Source: Plantibacter auratus (GTDB taxonomy: Bacteria; Actinomycetota; Actinomycetes; Actinomycetales; Microbacteriaceae). Taken from it: a stretch of 64,000 nucleotides of DNA. The stretch is taken from positions 1 through 64,000 of the forward strand of contig NZ_JBOBFV010000002.1 of NCBI RefSeq assembly GCF_050587365.1, written 5' to 3'. Position numbers and translations under genes: made by a program. The notes under the pieces were generated by a model. The model saw only the letters and a list, made by a program, of their open reading frames with translations. It did not search any database and was not told where the DNA came from. Each line of letters starts with the position of its first letter. The stretch's first letter is position 1. This document shows positions 32,135 to 40,135 of this stretch, one piece after another.

Positions 32135-33787
32135 TCAGCTCGGGTTCACGACCGCGTAGATCTGGTTCCAGTTCGCGAAGCCGGTGACTGGCTCATCCGA
32201 GCCGTTCAGCATGATGTCCTCGTCCACGGAGTTCGTCTCGCCGGTCGACGGATCATAGATCTCGTAGTCGCCGTCGTGGAAGCCGATGATGAGCACGTAA
32301 TGCTGCGGGATGGTGTTGTCGCTCGGGCCGACGAGGAGCGGGACGGGCGTCCCGTCGTTCGCTGCCGCCGCGGCCTCGGTGAGTGCCGCCCCTCGGCCCG
32401 AGTCACCACCCAGGGCGTTGGTCCAGTCGATGTGGTAGTCGGTACCGGTGCGGTCGGATTCGGCGACCGCGCCGCCGGGTGCCGTGCCCGCGACGTTCGG
32501 GTAGTCGATGGGGCCGGGGAACAGGTCGTTCGCGCGGTCCTGGACGGCCTGCTGCAGGAACGTCATCCGATCCTCCGTGTCCAGACCGGCCGCATCGGCG
32601 AGGTCGAGACCCCGGAGGTAGTCGGGCACATGGCCGTCGAGGAACTCGCCGGTCTGCAGCCAGTAGGCGAGGAACGGGTCCGACTGGGCGGCGAGGGTGA
32701 TGAGCGTCGTCGACCCGCAGGTCTTGTTGTTGTACTGGTCGAAGGTCTCGCCGTTCACCGTGGCGTCCCCGTTGTCGCCGACGCCGAGGTTCGTGAGCTC
32801 GTCGATCATGCGCTGGCGTTCGCCGGGGGGAGCGTTCTTGATCGCGTCGGCGAGGGCGAGCACGGAGGAACTGCCGGCGCCGGTGGCGATCGCACTCATG
32901 AGGAGGGCGCTGACGGCGGGGTCGCCGGACTCCTCCATCGCCGCGAGGATGCGCTCCCGTTCGTCGTCGCTCATCGCGTTCCAGTTCTGGACGTAATTGG
33001 CCCACTCCGTCTCGGAGAGGACCGAACCGTCGGGGTCGCCGTTCGGGAACTGCGTCCGCGAGACGAGGACGTCCAGCCTCGTCTGGCCCACGGGCACCTC
33101 GACGCCGGCGAGCACGGCGTAGCCCTCGGAGTCCGACAGGGCCCGCTGCAGCGCCTCACCGGCCGCCCATGCGTCCTCGTAGGCTTCGTGGCAGACGGAT
33201 ACGCCGTCGAGGATCTGACCGGCTCCGCGGATGAGGTCCGAGATCACCCCGGCGACCTCTCCTGCTCCGGTGATCGGGTTCGTCATCGCCCACGGGTTCA
33301 CGGAGATGTTCCCGATGGTCCGGTGGCCGTCGCGGATGCTGTCGGCACCCGGCTGGTGTGCGGTGCGCGCCGAGGTGATGGCGTCCGCGTAGTCTCGGAG
33401 GCCGCTGGCCCCGGATCGGAGCCCCTCGATCTCGGCGCCGACGAGGGTGTCGACGGACGCCAGGACCTGCGTCGCGCTCGCGCCCGTCACCCCGACGAGG
33501 GCGTCCGGCAGGCTCGACCCGGTGACGGTGGAGAGCGTGGTCTGGATCGCCTCCGCGGCGAGCGCCGCGTTCTCGTACTGCTCCGCGAGCCCGTCGATGG
33601 TGGCCGGGTCACCCGGCGGCGGGGTGTCCGCGAACGTCGAGGATCTGGGGATGAGCCCGACCGCGCGATCGACGAACGAACCGATCGACGTGATGAAGCT
33701 CAACGGGTCGCCGCTCAACGAGCCGATGAAGGTGGCGAGCACGTCGATCTCGGCTGAGCTCTTGGTGCGGAGTTCGGAGAGGTTCAT
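32135..33787 (-). CDS. Candidate type VII-linked effector with C-terminal papain-like domain
   Basis: A 550-residue protein of unrecognised family. Residues 1-215 are helical, without signal peptide or membrane segment (MNLSELRTKSSAEIDVLATF... YENAALAAEAIQTTL), like the helical carrier regions of WXG100/LXG-type exported proteins. Residues 345-550 look like a papain-like (C39-like) cysteine peptidase: QYNNKTCGSTTLITLA with Cys357 at a helix start, IPQHYVLIIGFHDGDYEIYDPSTGE with His496 and Asp512. The Cys-His-Asp order and spacing fit a catalytic triad. It is the last gene of a three-gene operon with 4-bp overlaps that begins with a WXG100-like protein. A toxin, peptidase or transglutaminase-like role is inference; no obvious immunity gene follows. 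Confidence 0.7.
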   Translation of the reverse strand: MNLSELRTKSSAEIDVLATFIGSLSGDPLSFITSIGSFVDRAVGLIPRSSTFADTPPPGDPATIDGLAEQYENAALAAEAIQTTLSTVTGSSLPDALVGVTGASATQVLASVDTLVGAEIEGLRSGASGLRDYADAITSARTAHQPGADSIRDGHRTIGNISVNPWAMTNPITGAGEVAGVISDLIRGAGQILDGVSVCHEAYEDAWAAGEALQRALSDSEGYAVLAGVEVPVGQTRLDVLVSRTQFPNGDPDGSVLSETEWANYVQNWNAMSDDERERILAAMEESGDPAVSALLMSAIATGAGSSSVLALADAIKNAPPGERQRMIDELTNLGVGDNGDATVNGETFDQYNNKTCGSTTLITLAAQSDPFLAYWLQTGEFLDGHVPDYLRGLDLADAAGLDTEDRMTFLQQAVQDRANDLFPGPIDYPNVAGTAPGGAVAESDRTGTDYHIDWTNALGGDSGRGAALTEAAAAANDGTPVPLLVGPSDNTIPQHYVLIIGFHDGDYEIYDPSTGETNSVDEDIMLNGSDEPVTGFANWNQIYAVVNPS

Positions 33788-34179
33788 GGTCGGTCCTTGT
33801 TTCCGGTGGTGCTCCTGGTCGCGGCGAGGCCGGAGAGGAGCCGCAGGACGACGGTCTGCAGCTTGGCGACCGCGCGCAGTTCGGCGGCCGTCTCCGCACT
33901 GTCGGCTCCTCGGCGACGCGCGTCGAGGAGGGCGTCGAGCAACACCGCCCCCGCCTGCTCGTCCGTCAGCATGCCGGCGCCGAGGCCGATGACGGCGTCG
34001 AGACCGGCCGTGCGGACCACACTCGCGACCTGCTCGGTGACGCCGGCGGGGACGCCGGCACCTCGGAGTTCTGCGGCCAGCGACGCGACCCTCGCGCCGG
34101 TCTCGGCCCGCTCGGCCGCATCACGGCGGTCGGGCTGAGCAGCCGTGCATGTCCGGGCCGGCGGCGACGGCGCGGTCAT
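33784..34179 (-). CDS. Unknown helical protein of the WXG100-like operon
   Basis: A 131-residue protein, Ala/Arg-rich and predicted mostly helical (RDAAERAETGARVASLAAELRGAGVPAGVTEQVASVVRTAGLDAVIGLG), without signal peptide or clear membrane helix. It overlaps both neighbours by four bases (ATGA at 34176-34179 and 33784-33787), so its production is coupled to the WXG100-like and the papain-like proteins. By position it could be a chaperone or second carrier for export, but it carries no motif to show this. Confidence 0.65.
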   Translation of the reverse strand: MTAPSPPARTCTAAQPDRRDAAERAETGARVASLAAELRGAGVPAGVTEQVASVVRTAGLDAVIGLGAGMLTDEQAGAVLLDALLDARRRGADSAETAAELRAVAKLQTVVLRLLSGLAATRSTTGNKDRP

Positions 34180-34451
34180 GAGGCGTCCTCGGCGAGCGCC
34201 GCATCCGTACCGGCCATCGTGTCCGCGACGTTCTGCATCCACCGCGCGAAGTCGTCGAGCGTCTTGCCCGCCTCCGTCATCTCGGTCCGCCACGTCAGTT
34301 CGAAGGCGGCGGCACTCGTGGCCACCTGCTCGTCGAGGAACGACGTGTCGAGGCACGTGGAGAAGATCCCCGTCGCGCTCGAGGCCGCCCCGGCGACCGC
34401 TTGGACGACCGCCGCCAGGCCCGCATCGTCCACCTGCATCGTGCCGCTCAT
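34176..34451 (-). CDS. WXG100-like (ESAT-6 family) small protein
   Basis: A 91-residue protein with the size and two-helix hairpin pattern of WXG100 proteins: helix 1 about residues 5-48, a turn at LTWRTEM where Trp54-Arg-Thr replaces the usual W-x-G, and helix 2 about residues 56-88. The C-terminal YxxxD/E export signal is not evident, so assignment is tentative. GGGGA lies three bases before the ATG. It leads an operon ending in a papain-like domain protein. No EssC/EccC ATPase or other type VII machinery is in the window. Confidence 0.65.
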   Translation of the reverse strand: MSGTMQVDDAGLAAVVQAVAGAASSATGIFSTCLDTSFLDEQVATSAAAFELTWRTEMTEAGKTLDDFARWMQNVADTMAGTDAALAEDAS

Positions 34452-34656
34452 GGTTCCCCGCTCTCCGGTGTTGTTCGCGCTGCCCGGCCGATCCCGGTGA
34501 TGCGCCTGATCCGATGGCTCCACCCTGTCCCAGCCGGCTCCCCAAGACGATGGGCAGCACTCCCCATAGCCCGGTGGGCGTCGGACCTGGCGCAAGACGG
34601 GGCGTCGGTTACGGTGAGGGTGACGCGTCCACCCGGGCGCCGCGGAAGGGGCCGTC
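34452..34656. other. 205-bp divergent promoter region
   Basis: Separates the WXG100-like operon from the lipoprotein gene. It holds the ribosome sites of both first genes (GGGGA leftward, GAAGGGG rightward) and a TACGGT hexamer near 34610 on the plus strand. No gene or clear operator was seen. Confidence 0.35.
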
Positions 34657-35271
34657 ATGCAGCAGATCCATCGTCGCCTCGCGACCGTGTCGTTGACCAT
34701 CCTCGTCGCGGCGCTCTGTTGCACGGGATGCGGCCTGTCGTCGACCCCCGTCGTGGCGGACGAGACCGACGATGCCCGGCTCACCGCGTTGGCCGATGAT
34801 CCGCTCTTCGCGGACGGCAGCGTCACCGGGCCACGGGTTCCGGACACCTCGGCCAACGTCAGTGTGCAACGCGGGGCGATCACGGTCGACGACCTCTGGC
34901 CGACGGACGTCACCGCGGAACCAGGAGTGAGCGGGCCCGCCTGGCCTGCCGCCACCGCCATGTTGGCCCAGCTGCGCGAGGCAGGTTGGCGACCGGTGGC
35001 CGTCTCCTGCGAGCTGGATCGGTCGTCCGGGCTGGAGGGCGCGACGGTGTACGCCACGAAGGAGTTCGACGACTTCACCGCTGCGCTCGAGGCCGAGGTG
35101 AGGCCTCCGTCCTCGAAGCTCGTCGGGTACGTACCCTTCCATGCGGAGGCCGACGACCCGTGGTCGGCGCGCTCGGAGGTCCCGGCCGGGTCGAGTTGCC
35201 TCGACGGCGACGGACCGCCGAGCGACGAGGGGTCCGTACCGGACGACCTGGCCATCGCTCCCTGGTACTGA
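34657..35271 (+). CDS. Probable lipoprotein, divergent from the WXG100-like operon
   Basis: A 204-residue protein with a lipoprotein-like N-terminus (MQQIHRRLATVSLTILVAALCCTGC; likely lipidated Cys25, lipobox imperfect with Cys at -3). The mature part is acidic (pI clearly low) with GWRPVAVSCELDRSSGLEGATVYATKEFDDFTAALEAEV and C-terminal PDDLAIAPWY. No family recognised. GAAGGGG lies five bases upstream of the ATG. Divergence from the papain-like operon raises the possibility that it is a surface receptor or protective partner, but only position supports this. Confidence 0.65.
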   Translation: MQQIHRRLATVSLTILVAALCCTGCGLSSTPVVADETDDARLTALADDPLFADGSVTGPRVPDTSANVSVQRGAITVDDLWPTDVTAEPGVSGPAWPAATAMLAQLREAGWRPVAVSCELDRSSGLEGATVYATKEFDDFTAALEAEVRPPSSKLVGYVPFHAEADDPWSARSEVPAGSSCLDGDGPPSDEGSVPDDLAIAPWY

Positions 35272-35340
35272 GCGGTCGCCGATCCCAGGGTCGACTCAGG
35301 GTGATCCCGGAGGTTCCGGGGGTTGCCACGCGCCGAGACG

Positions 35341-35377
35341 CGATATATCGTGAATTCCAGTTCAACGCGATATATCG
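35341..35377. promoter_or_regulatory. Twin palindromes CGATATATCG, likely PadR operators
   Basis: Two identical 10-bp palindromes CGATATATCG at 35341-35350 and 35368-35377, each preceded by ACG and centred 27 bp apart. They are the only AT-rich stretch in this neighbourhood and sit 25 bp before the DUF4097 start; the same operon encodes a PadR regulator. Confidence 0.7.
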
Positions 35378-35401
35378 CGATCACTCGGAAGGAACCGCAC
35401 C

Positions 35402-36259
35402 ATGGCACAGGAGAAGTGGATCATCGCTCCCGGCGAGAGCCGCATCATCGACCTCGAACTCGTGAGACGACTCAAGGTCGGCCTCATCGGCGGCCAGGTC
35501 GACATCATCGGACACGACGAGCCCGGCGCCCGCATCGAGGTGGGGGCCGTCACCGGCAAGGACCTCAAGATCACCATCGACGGCGACGTCGCCGAGATCG
35601 ACCACCCGCAGCTGCGCTGGGACAACTTCCTCGAAGTGTTCTCGAACTTCGGCGCCAATCGCGCCACGGCCCAGGTCAGTGTCCTCGTCCCCCGCGACAT
35701 CGCCCTGACGTTCGGTGTCGTCAGCGCCAGTGGACTGGTCGCAGGCCTCACCGCAGACGCCAAGCTCAACACGGTGTCCGGCGACCTCGTGGCCGACCGG
35801 ATGACCGGGCGACTCGACCTCAACTCCGTGAGCGGCGAGCTCACGGTCCAGAACCACACGGGTCGCATCCAGGCGCACACGGTCTCGGGCGACGTCACCG
35901 TCTCCGGCGACATCACGCGCGCCTCGATCGACGGCGTCTCCTCCGACCTGCTCCTCGACATCCACGGTGCGTGCGAGCAGCTCGACCTGAACACCGTGAG
36001 CGGCGCGATCACGGTCCGCCTCGACGAGGAGCTCGCCGCGCGCTACACGGCGAACTCGGTCGGCGGCCGCCTGGCGATCGACGGCGTCGTCCTCAAGGGA
36101 CTGCGCGGTGGTGGGTACAACTCGCACACCGGTGCCCTGTCCGGACAGTTCGCCGAGGTGCGCATGAACACCGTCGGCGGCGCGGTGACCGTCCTCCGCC
36201 GGCCGGCTGCCGAGCCGGCGGGCGCGGCCACCACCGCAGGGAGCGAGGCAGGCGCATGA
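35402..36259 (+). CDS. DUF4097 family beta-strand repeat protein
   Basis: A 285-residue protein dominated by short repeated beta-strands, such as LNTVSGDLVADRMTGRLDLNSVSGELTVQNHTGRIQAHTVSGDVTVSG, giving the right-handed beta-solenoid-like pattern of DUF4097 (YvlB-like) proteins. There is no signal peptide; it starts MAQEKWIIAPGESRIID. The GC-rich C-terminus is Ala-rich. AAGGAA precedes the ATG. It overlaps the padR gene by four bases, the usual DUF4097-PadR pairing that resembles envelope-stress modules in Firmicutes. The molecular role is unknown. Confidence 0.88.
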   Translation: MAQEKWIIAPGESRIIDLELVRRLKVGLIGGQVDIIGHDEPGARIEVGAVTGKDLKITIDGDVAEIDHPQLRWDNFLEVFSNFGANRATAQVSVLVPRDIALTFGVVSASGLVAGLTADAKLNTVSGDLVADRMTGRLDLNSVSGELTVQNHTGRIQAHTVSGDVTVSGDITRASIDGVSSDLLLDIHGACEQLDLNTVSGAITVRLDEELAARYTANSVGGRLAIDGVVLKGLRGGGYNSHTGALSGQFAEVRMNTVGGAVTVLRRPAAEPAGAATTAGSEAGA

Positions 36260-36885
36260 GCCCCGTCTTCGCCCACGGCAGCCTGCGGCTGTACCTCCTG
36301 AGCCTGCTCGACGAGTCGCCGAAGCACGGCTACGAACTCATCCAGGCGCTCACCGACCGGAGCGGTGGCACCTACAGCCCGAGCGCCGGCACCATCTACC
36401 CGCGCCTCGCGAAGCTCGAGGAGGAGGGACTCGTCACGAAGACGAGTGACGGCAGGAAGACCGTCTACGAGATCACTGAGGCGGGCCGGGCGGAGCTCGC
36501 AGCACGGGCGGGCGAGCTCGACGGCATCGAGGACCAGCTCACCGATTCCGTCCGTCGCATCGCCGACGAGGTCCGCAGCGGGGTCACGGCGGCCATGAAG
36601 AGCCTCCGGGCCGATCTCGCCTCCGCCGCGCGCGAGGCGAAGCAGTCCGCGAAGCCCGGTCCGAGCTGGACGTCGACCGCCGAGGAGAGCGCCGACCAGA
36701 AGGTGCAGGGTCGCCTGGCGCTCCACGAGACCGACGTGTCGATCAACGAGTTCCGGCAGGCGGTCCGAGCCGAACTCCGCGAGCACGTCGCCCGTGGGGG
36801 CGTGCTCGACGACGACACCGTGTCGGCCCTGCGTGCCGACCTCGTCGCCGTCCGCGACCGCCTGCGGGAGCGCCTCCAGGGCTGA
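36256..36885 (+). CDS. PadR family transcriptional regulator
   Basis: A 209-residue PadR regulator. The N-terminal winged helix reads LRLYLLSLLDESPKHGYELIQALTDRSGGTYSPSAGTIYPRLAKLEEEGLVTKTSDGRKTVYEITEAGRAEL, the canonical PadR domain. The C-terminal 120 residues are helical and charged, longer than minimal PadR proteins and probably the dimerisation arm. It is translationally coupled to the DUF4097 gene and presumably represses the operon through the CGATATATCG palindromes at 35341-35377. Confidence 0.93.
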   Translation: MSPVFAHGSLRLYLLSLLDESPKHGYELIQALTDRSGGTYSPSAGTIYPRLAKLEEEGLVTKTSDGRKTVYEITEAGRAELAARAGELDGIEDQLTDSVRRIADEVRSGVTAAMKSLRADLASAAREAKQSAKPGPSWTSTAEESADQKVQGRLALHETDVSINEFRQAVRAELREHVARGGVLDDDTVSALRADLVAVRDRLRERLQG

Positions 36886-36909
36886 GCACCCCGACACGCA
36901 GGCCGAGAC

Positions 36910-36950
36910 ACGGAACCGCCCGGCCCCTCACGGGAGTCGGGCGGTTCCGT
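36910..36950. terminator. 13-bp hairpin after padR
   Basis: ACGGAACCGCCCG at 36910-36922 pairs perfectly with 36938-36950 around a 15-base loop. It lies between the convergent padR and lipoprotein stops. Confidence 0.8.
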
Positions 36951-36972
36951 CGATACGGCGCGTGCGGTCGGC

Positions 36973-37479
36973 CTACCGTGCGGCGCCGGCCAGCGAGCCC
37001 GTGGTCGCCGCCGAGTCGTAGATCACGCAGGTGACGAGCCGGTCGTCCACCCCGTTCCAGCTGGCCTCGGTCGGCGTGTAGTAGTTGAACTCGAGGCTGG
37101 AGTCCTCGTAGACGATCCCGACGAACGCCTGGAACTGCGCGTAGCAACCGTCGTCGGCCTGCTGCGTGACGGCCTCCTCGCCGGGCCACTCGTCGCCGGT
37201 CAGCGTGACCTCGCCGTACACCTCGTACTGGTGCGGCTCGGAACAGGGCACGGTCGGCACCTCCGTGACCTCGTCGGACGACGACTCGTCGTTCAGGCAG
37301 TCGCCGACCGAGAGGGTGAAGACGTCCGTGGTGCCTCCACCGACGATCTCGCCGGACTGCGCATCCCGGGTCTCGGCGGGCTTCGGGAGGATGCCCTCCA
37401 CGACACTGCAACCGGAGAGCGTCAGGGCCGCAGCGAGAGCGGCGAGGGCGAGCGGGAGGAGACGACGGCGAGCGGTCAC
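36973..37479 (-). CDS. Septum formation family lipoprotein
   Basis: A 168-residue lipoprotein with basic start MTARRRLLPLALAALAAALTLSGC, lipobox LSGC and lipidated Cys24. The rest matches the Septum_form domain of actinobacterial lipoproteins: VFTLSVGDCLND, VPCSEPHQYEVYGEVTL, DDGCYAQFQAFVG, SWNGVDDRLVTCVIYD, with four cysteines probably in two disulfides. The name of the domain derives from a proposed role in septation that is poorly supported. The GTG start has AAGGA eight bases upstream. Confidence 0.85.
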   Translation of the reverse strand: MTARRRLLPLALAALAAALTLSGCSVVEGILPKPAETRDAQSGEIVGGGTTDVFTLSVGDCLNDESSSDEVTEVPTVPCSEPHQYEVYGEVTLTGDEWPGEEAVTQQADDGCYAQFQAFVGIVYEDSSLEFNYYTPTEASWNGVDDRLVTCVIYDSAATTGSLAGAAR

Positions 37480-37649
37480 GATGAGGGTCCTTGAGGTGGG
37501 TGTCGATCACGAGCGACTGTTCAGGCTCACAGCCAGGCAACAGCCGTCGATCAGGATATTGGTCGACCATCCGGGTCCGCCACTCCCCCGCTCGATGAAC
37601 ACTGCGTCACGGTCGGGTGACGATGCCTGTCCATCCAGCTCATCCCCGC

Positions 37650-37677
37650 TTGACTCCGGTTCCCGAAGGAGTAATAT
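37650..37677 (+). promoter_or_regulatory. Strong sigma-70-type promoter of the APC permease
   Basis: TTGACT (37650-37655) and TAATAT (37672-37677) are 16 bases apart, both near consensus. Transcription would begin at about 37684-37686, at the GTG, so in-frame starts upstream at 37617 and 37623 would not be in the transcript. Confidence 0.7.
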
Positions 37678-37685
37678 CGCCGCTC

Positions 37686-39743
37686 GTGACAACTGAGGGT
37701 CGAGAGCCCGGGACAGAACCACGATCGGCAAAACGCTGGTTGATCGGGGACCCGCTGCCGACCGAGAACCTGGAGGGCCAGCTCCTCCCCAAACGGCTCG
37801 CACTGCCGATCTTCGCGAGCGACGCACTGTCGAGTGTGGCGTACGCGCCGCAGGAACTCCTCATGATCCTGACGCTCGGCGGGCTCGCCTTCCTGAGCTT
37901 CGCGCCGTGGGTCGCGGCGTGCGTCGTGATCCTCCTCGTCGTGGTCGTCGCGAGCTACCGCCAGCTCATCAAGGCGTACCCGTCGGGTGGTGGCGACTAC
38001 GAGGTCGCCCACCGGAACCTCGGCGAGAAGGCCGGCCTCGTGGTCGCCTCCGCTCTCCTGGTGGATTACGTCCTCACGGTCGCCGTCTCGGTGGCCTCGG
38101 GCGTCGACAACATCATCTCCGCGATCCCCGGGCTGAACCCGTGGCGCGTCGAGCTGGCCGTCGGATTCGTCCTCGTCCTCATGGCCGTGAACCTCCGTGG
38201 CGTGCGGGAGTCGAGCAAGGCCTTCGCGATCCCCACCTACTTCTTCATCGCGAGCGTGCTCGTCATGATCGTCGCGGGACTCGCCCGCACGTTCATGGGC
38301 GACGCCCCGGTCGCGTCGAGCGCCGAGTTCACCGTGCAGGGTGAGAGTCTCACCCAGGCGGCATTCATCCTGCTCCTCCTCCGCGCCTTCTCCTCTGGTT
38401 GCTCCGCACTCACCGGTGTCGAAGCGGTCTCGAACGGCGTCCCGGCGTTCCGTCGCCCGCAGATCAAGAACGCCCAGAAGACGCTGGTCCTCATGGGCGG
38501 CACCGCGATCGTGCTGTTCGTCGGCCTCACCGCGCTCGCCCTCATCTCCCGCGTGCACTACGCCGAGAACGCCTGTCACCTCGAAGGGTTCGCGGACTGC
38601 GCGACGACGCCGCAGCCGAGCCTCATGGCCCAGGTCGCGACCGCGGTCTTCGGCGCGAACAGCATCCCGTTCTTCCTCATCCAGGCGGCGACCGCGTGCG
38701 TCCTGCTCCTCGCGGCCAACACGGCGTTCAACGGCTTCCCGCTGCTCGGCGCCGTCCTCGCGCGCGACTCCTACGCGCCGAAGTCGCTCAACACCCGTGG
38801 CGACCGCCTCGTGTTCTCGAACGGCATGATCATCCTGGGTCTCGCCGCATGCGCGATCCTCGTGGTGTACCAGGCGAACCTCACCCAGCTCATCCAGCTG
38901 TACATCATCGGGGTGTTCGTGTCGTTCACCCTCGGCCAGACGGGCATGGTGAAGCACTGGCTGCGGATGCTGCGGGAGGGCTGCGACAACCGCGGCTCCG
39001 TCTACCGGGGCCTCGCGATCAACGCGTTCGGCGCCCTGCTCACGGCGAGCGTCCTCATCGTCGTGACGATCACGAAGTTCACCCATGGCGCCTGGCTCGT
39101 CTTCGTGCTCATGCCGATCCTCTTCGTCCTCATGCTCGGCGTGAACCGCTACTACCGCGACGTCGAGAAGGAGGTCGAGGTCGACCCGACCACGACCTTC
39201 GGCGCGACCGGCGACCACGCGATCGTCCTCGTCGGCAAGATGCAGAAGCCGATCCTCAAGGCGCTGGACTACGCGATCGCCGCCAAGCACGACAGCCTCG
39301 AAGCGGTCCATATGTCGATCGATCCGGAGGCCACGAAGCTGCTCGAGCAGCAGTGGATCGAACAGAACATCCACGTGCCGCTCGTCATCCTCGAGTCGCC
39401 GTACCGCGAGTTCGCGATGCCGCTCGCGAAGTACATCAAGGCGCACCGTGCCGAGCACGGCGCCGAGGTCGTCACCGTCTACATGCCGCAGTACATCGTC
39501 GGGCACTGGTGGGAGAGCCTCCTCCACAACCGACGGGCGTCGCGGATCCGCAACCAGATCATGCTCGTCCACGGCGTGACCGTCGCCCTCGTGCCCTGGC
39601 TGCTCGACTCCTCCGAGCTCATCTACGGACGTCGGTCACGGCCGCTGCCCGGCCAGGAACGACGTGGCGAGATCGTCCGCGTCAAGAAGCCGATCGAGCG
39701 GAAGCCGCACATCGACCGCAACACGGGGCAGCCCCGCTCCTGA
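37686..39743 (+). CDS. APC superfamily amino acid/potassium permease
   Basis: A 685-residue membrane protein. The family start GQLLPKRLALPIFASDALSSVAYAPQELLMILTLGG is conserved, followed by 12 helices to about residue 490: YRQLIKAYPSGGGDYEVAHRNLG, FSSGCSALTGVEAVSNGVPAFRRPQIKNAQKTL and AATACVLLLAANTAFNGFPLLGAVLARDSYAPKSL are landmarks of the YdaO/KimA-like branch. The C-terminal 170 residues form a cytoplasmic UspA-like domain (DHAIVLVGKMQKPILKALDYAIA... VPLVILESPYREF). KimA-type proteins import K+ and are regulated by c-di-AMP; whether this one does is unknown. Start chosen from the promoter. Confidence 0.88.
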   Translation: MTTEGREPGTEPRSAKRWLIGDPLPTENLEGQLLPKRLALPIFASDALSSVAYAPQELLMILTLGGLAFLSFAPWVAACVVILLVVVVASYRQLIKAYPSGGGDYEVAHRNLGEKAGLVVASALLVDYVLTVAVSVASGVDNIISAIPGLNPWRVELAVGFVLVLMAVNLRGVRESSKAFAIPTYFFIASVLVMIVAGLARTFMGDAPVASSAEFTVQGESLTQAAFILLLLRAFSSGCSALTGVEAVSNGVPAFRRPQIKNAQKTLVLMGGTAIVLFVGLTALALISRVHYAENACHLEGFADCATTPQPSLMAQVATAVFGANSIPFFLIQAATACVLLLAANTAFNGFPLLGAVLARDSYAPKSLNTRGDRLVFSNGMIILGLAACAILVVYQANLTQLIQLYIIGVFVSFTLGQTGMVKHWLRMLREGCDNRGSVYRGLAINAFGALLTASVLIVVTITKFTHGAWLVFVLMPILFVLMLGVNRYYRDVEKEVEVDPTTTFGATGDHAIVLVGKMQKPILKALDYAIAAKHDSLEAVHMSIDPEATKLLEQQWIEQNIHVPLVILESPYREFAMPLAKYIKAHRAEHGAEVVTVYMPQYIVGHWWESLLHNRRASRIRNQIMLVHGVTVALVPWLLDSSELIYGRRSRPLPGQERRGEIVRVKKPIERKPHIDRNTGQPRS

Positions 39744-39790
39744 TCGGCCACGCGCACCGGCGACGGCGTGAGGGAGTTGTCGCAGACTGA

Positions 39791-39796
39791 CAGACT
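39791..39796 (+). promoter_or_regulatory. -10-like hexamer CAGACT
   Basis: CAGACT is followed by GGGGAC and the ATG at 39803, the same six-base leaderless geometry. Confidence 0.4.
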
Positions 39797-39802
39797 GGGG
39801 AC

Positions 39803-40093
39803 ATGTTCACCTGGGGTCTCTCGCTGCTGTTCCTCGCGGCCGTCTTCGGGACGCTGTCGATGGTCCGCCTCATCGCCGCGAACCCCGACTCGCCGCTGCC
39901 GATGTGGCAGGGCCGCCCGCAGCGACTCCCGCAGTTCACGATCATCCTGCGCGGCCTGTCGGGCGGACTCGGGGTCTTCGGGGTCTTCCTGCTGTGGTCG
40001 GAGATCGGATTCTGGAGCATCCTGCTGCTCATCGTCGCCCTCGGGATCCCGATCGTGCTGAACCTCCGGCACAACCGCCGCTTCGAGGCATAG
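39803..40093 (+). CDS. Small two- or three-helix membrane protein
   Basis: A 96-residue protein, mostly hydrophobic: MFTWGLSLLFLAAVFGTLSMVRLIA (helix 1), a short polar loop PDSPLPMWQGRPQRLPQF, then LRGLSGGLGVFGVFLLW and IGFWSILLLIVALGIPIVL (helices 2 and 3), ending in a basic tail LRHNRRFEA. No family recognised. It follows the APC permease by 59 bp but has its own promoter. Its stop codon lies in a compound hairpin. Confidence 0.7.
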   Translation: MFTWGLSLLFLAAVFGTLSMVRLIAANPDSPLPMWQGRPQRLPQFTIILRGLSGGLGVFGVFLLWSEIGFWSILLLIVALGIPIVLNLRHNRRFEA

Positions 40094-40135
40094 CCGCCGC
40101 GTCCGTTCGCCCATCTTCGGGCGAACGAGCGGCTA
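40091..40135. terminator. Compound hairpin containing both convergent stop codons
   Basis: Inner stem CGTTCGCCC (40104-40112) with GGGCGAACG (40119-40127) and outer stem TAGCCGC (40091-40097) with GCGGCTA (40129-40135). The outer arms are themselves the two TAG stop codons of the small membrane gene and fluC. Confidence 0.75.

Noticed and set aside
37617..37685. Upstream GTG/ATG starts for the APC permease
   Set aside because: They lie upstream of or inside the promoter TTGACT-16-TAATAT and add residues absent from the family N-terminus.
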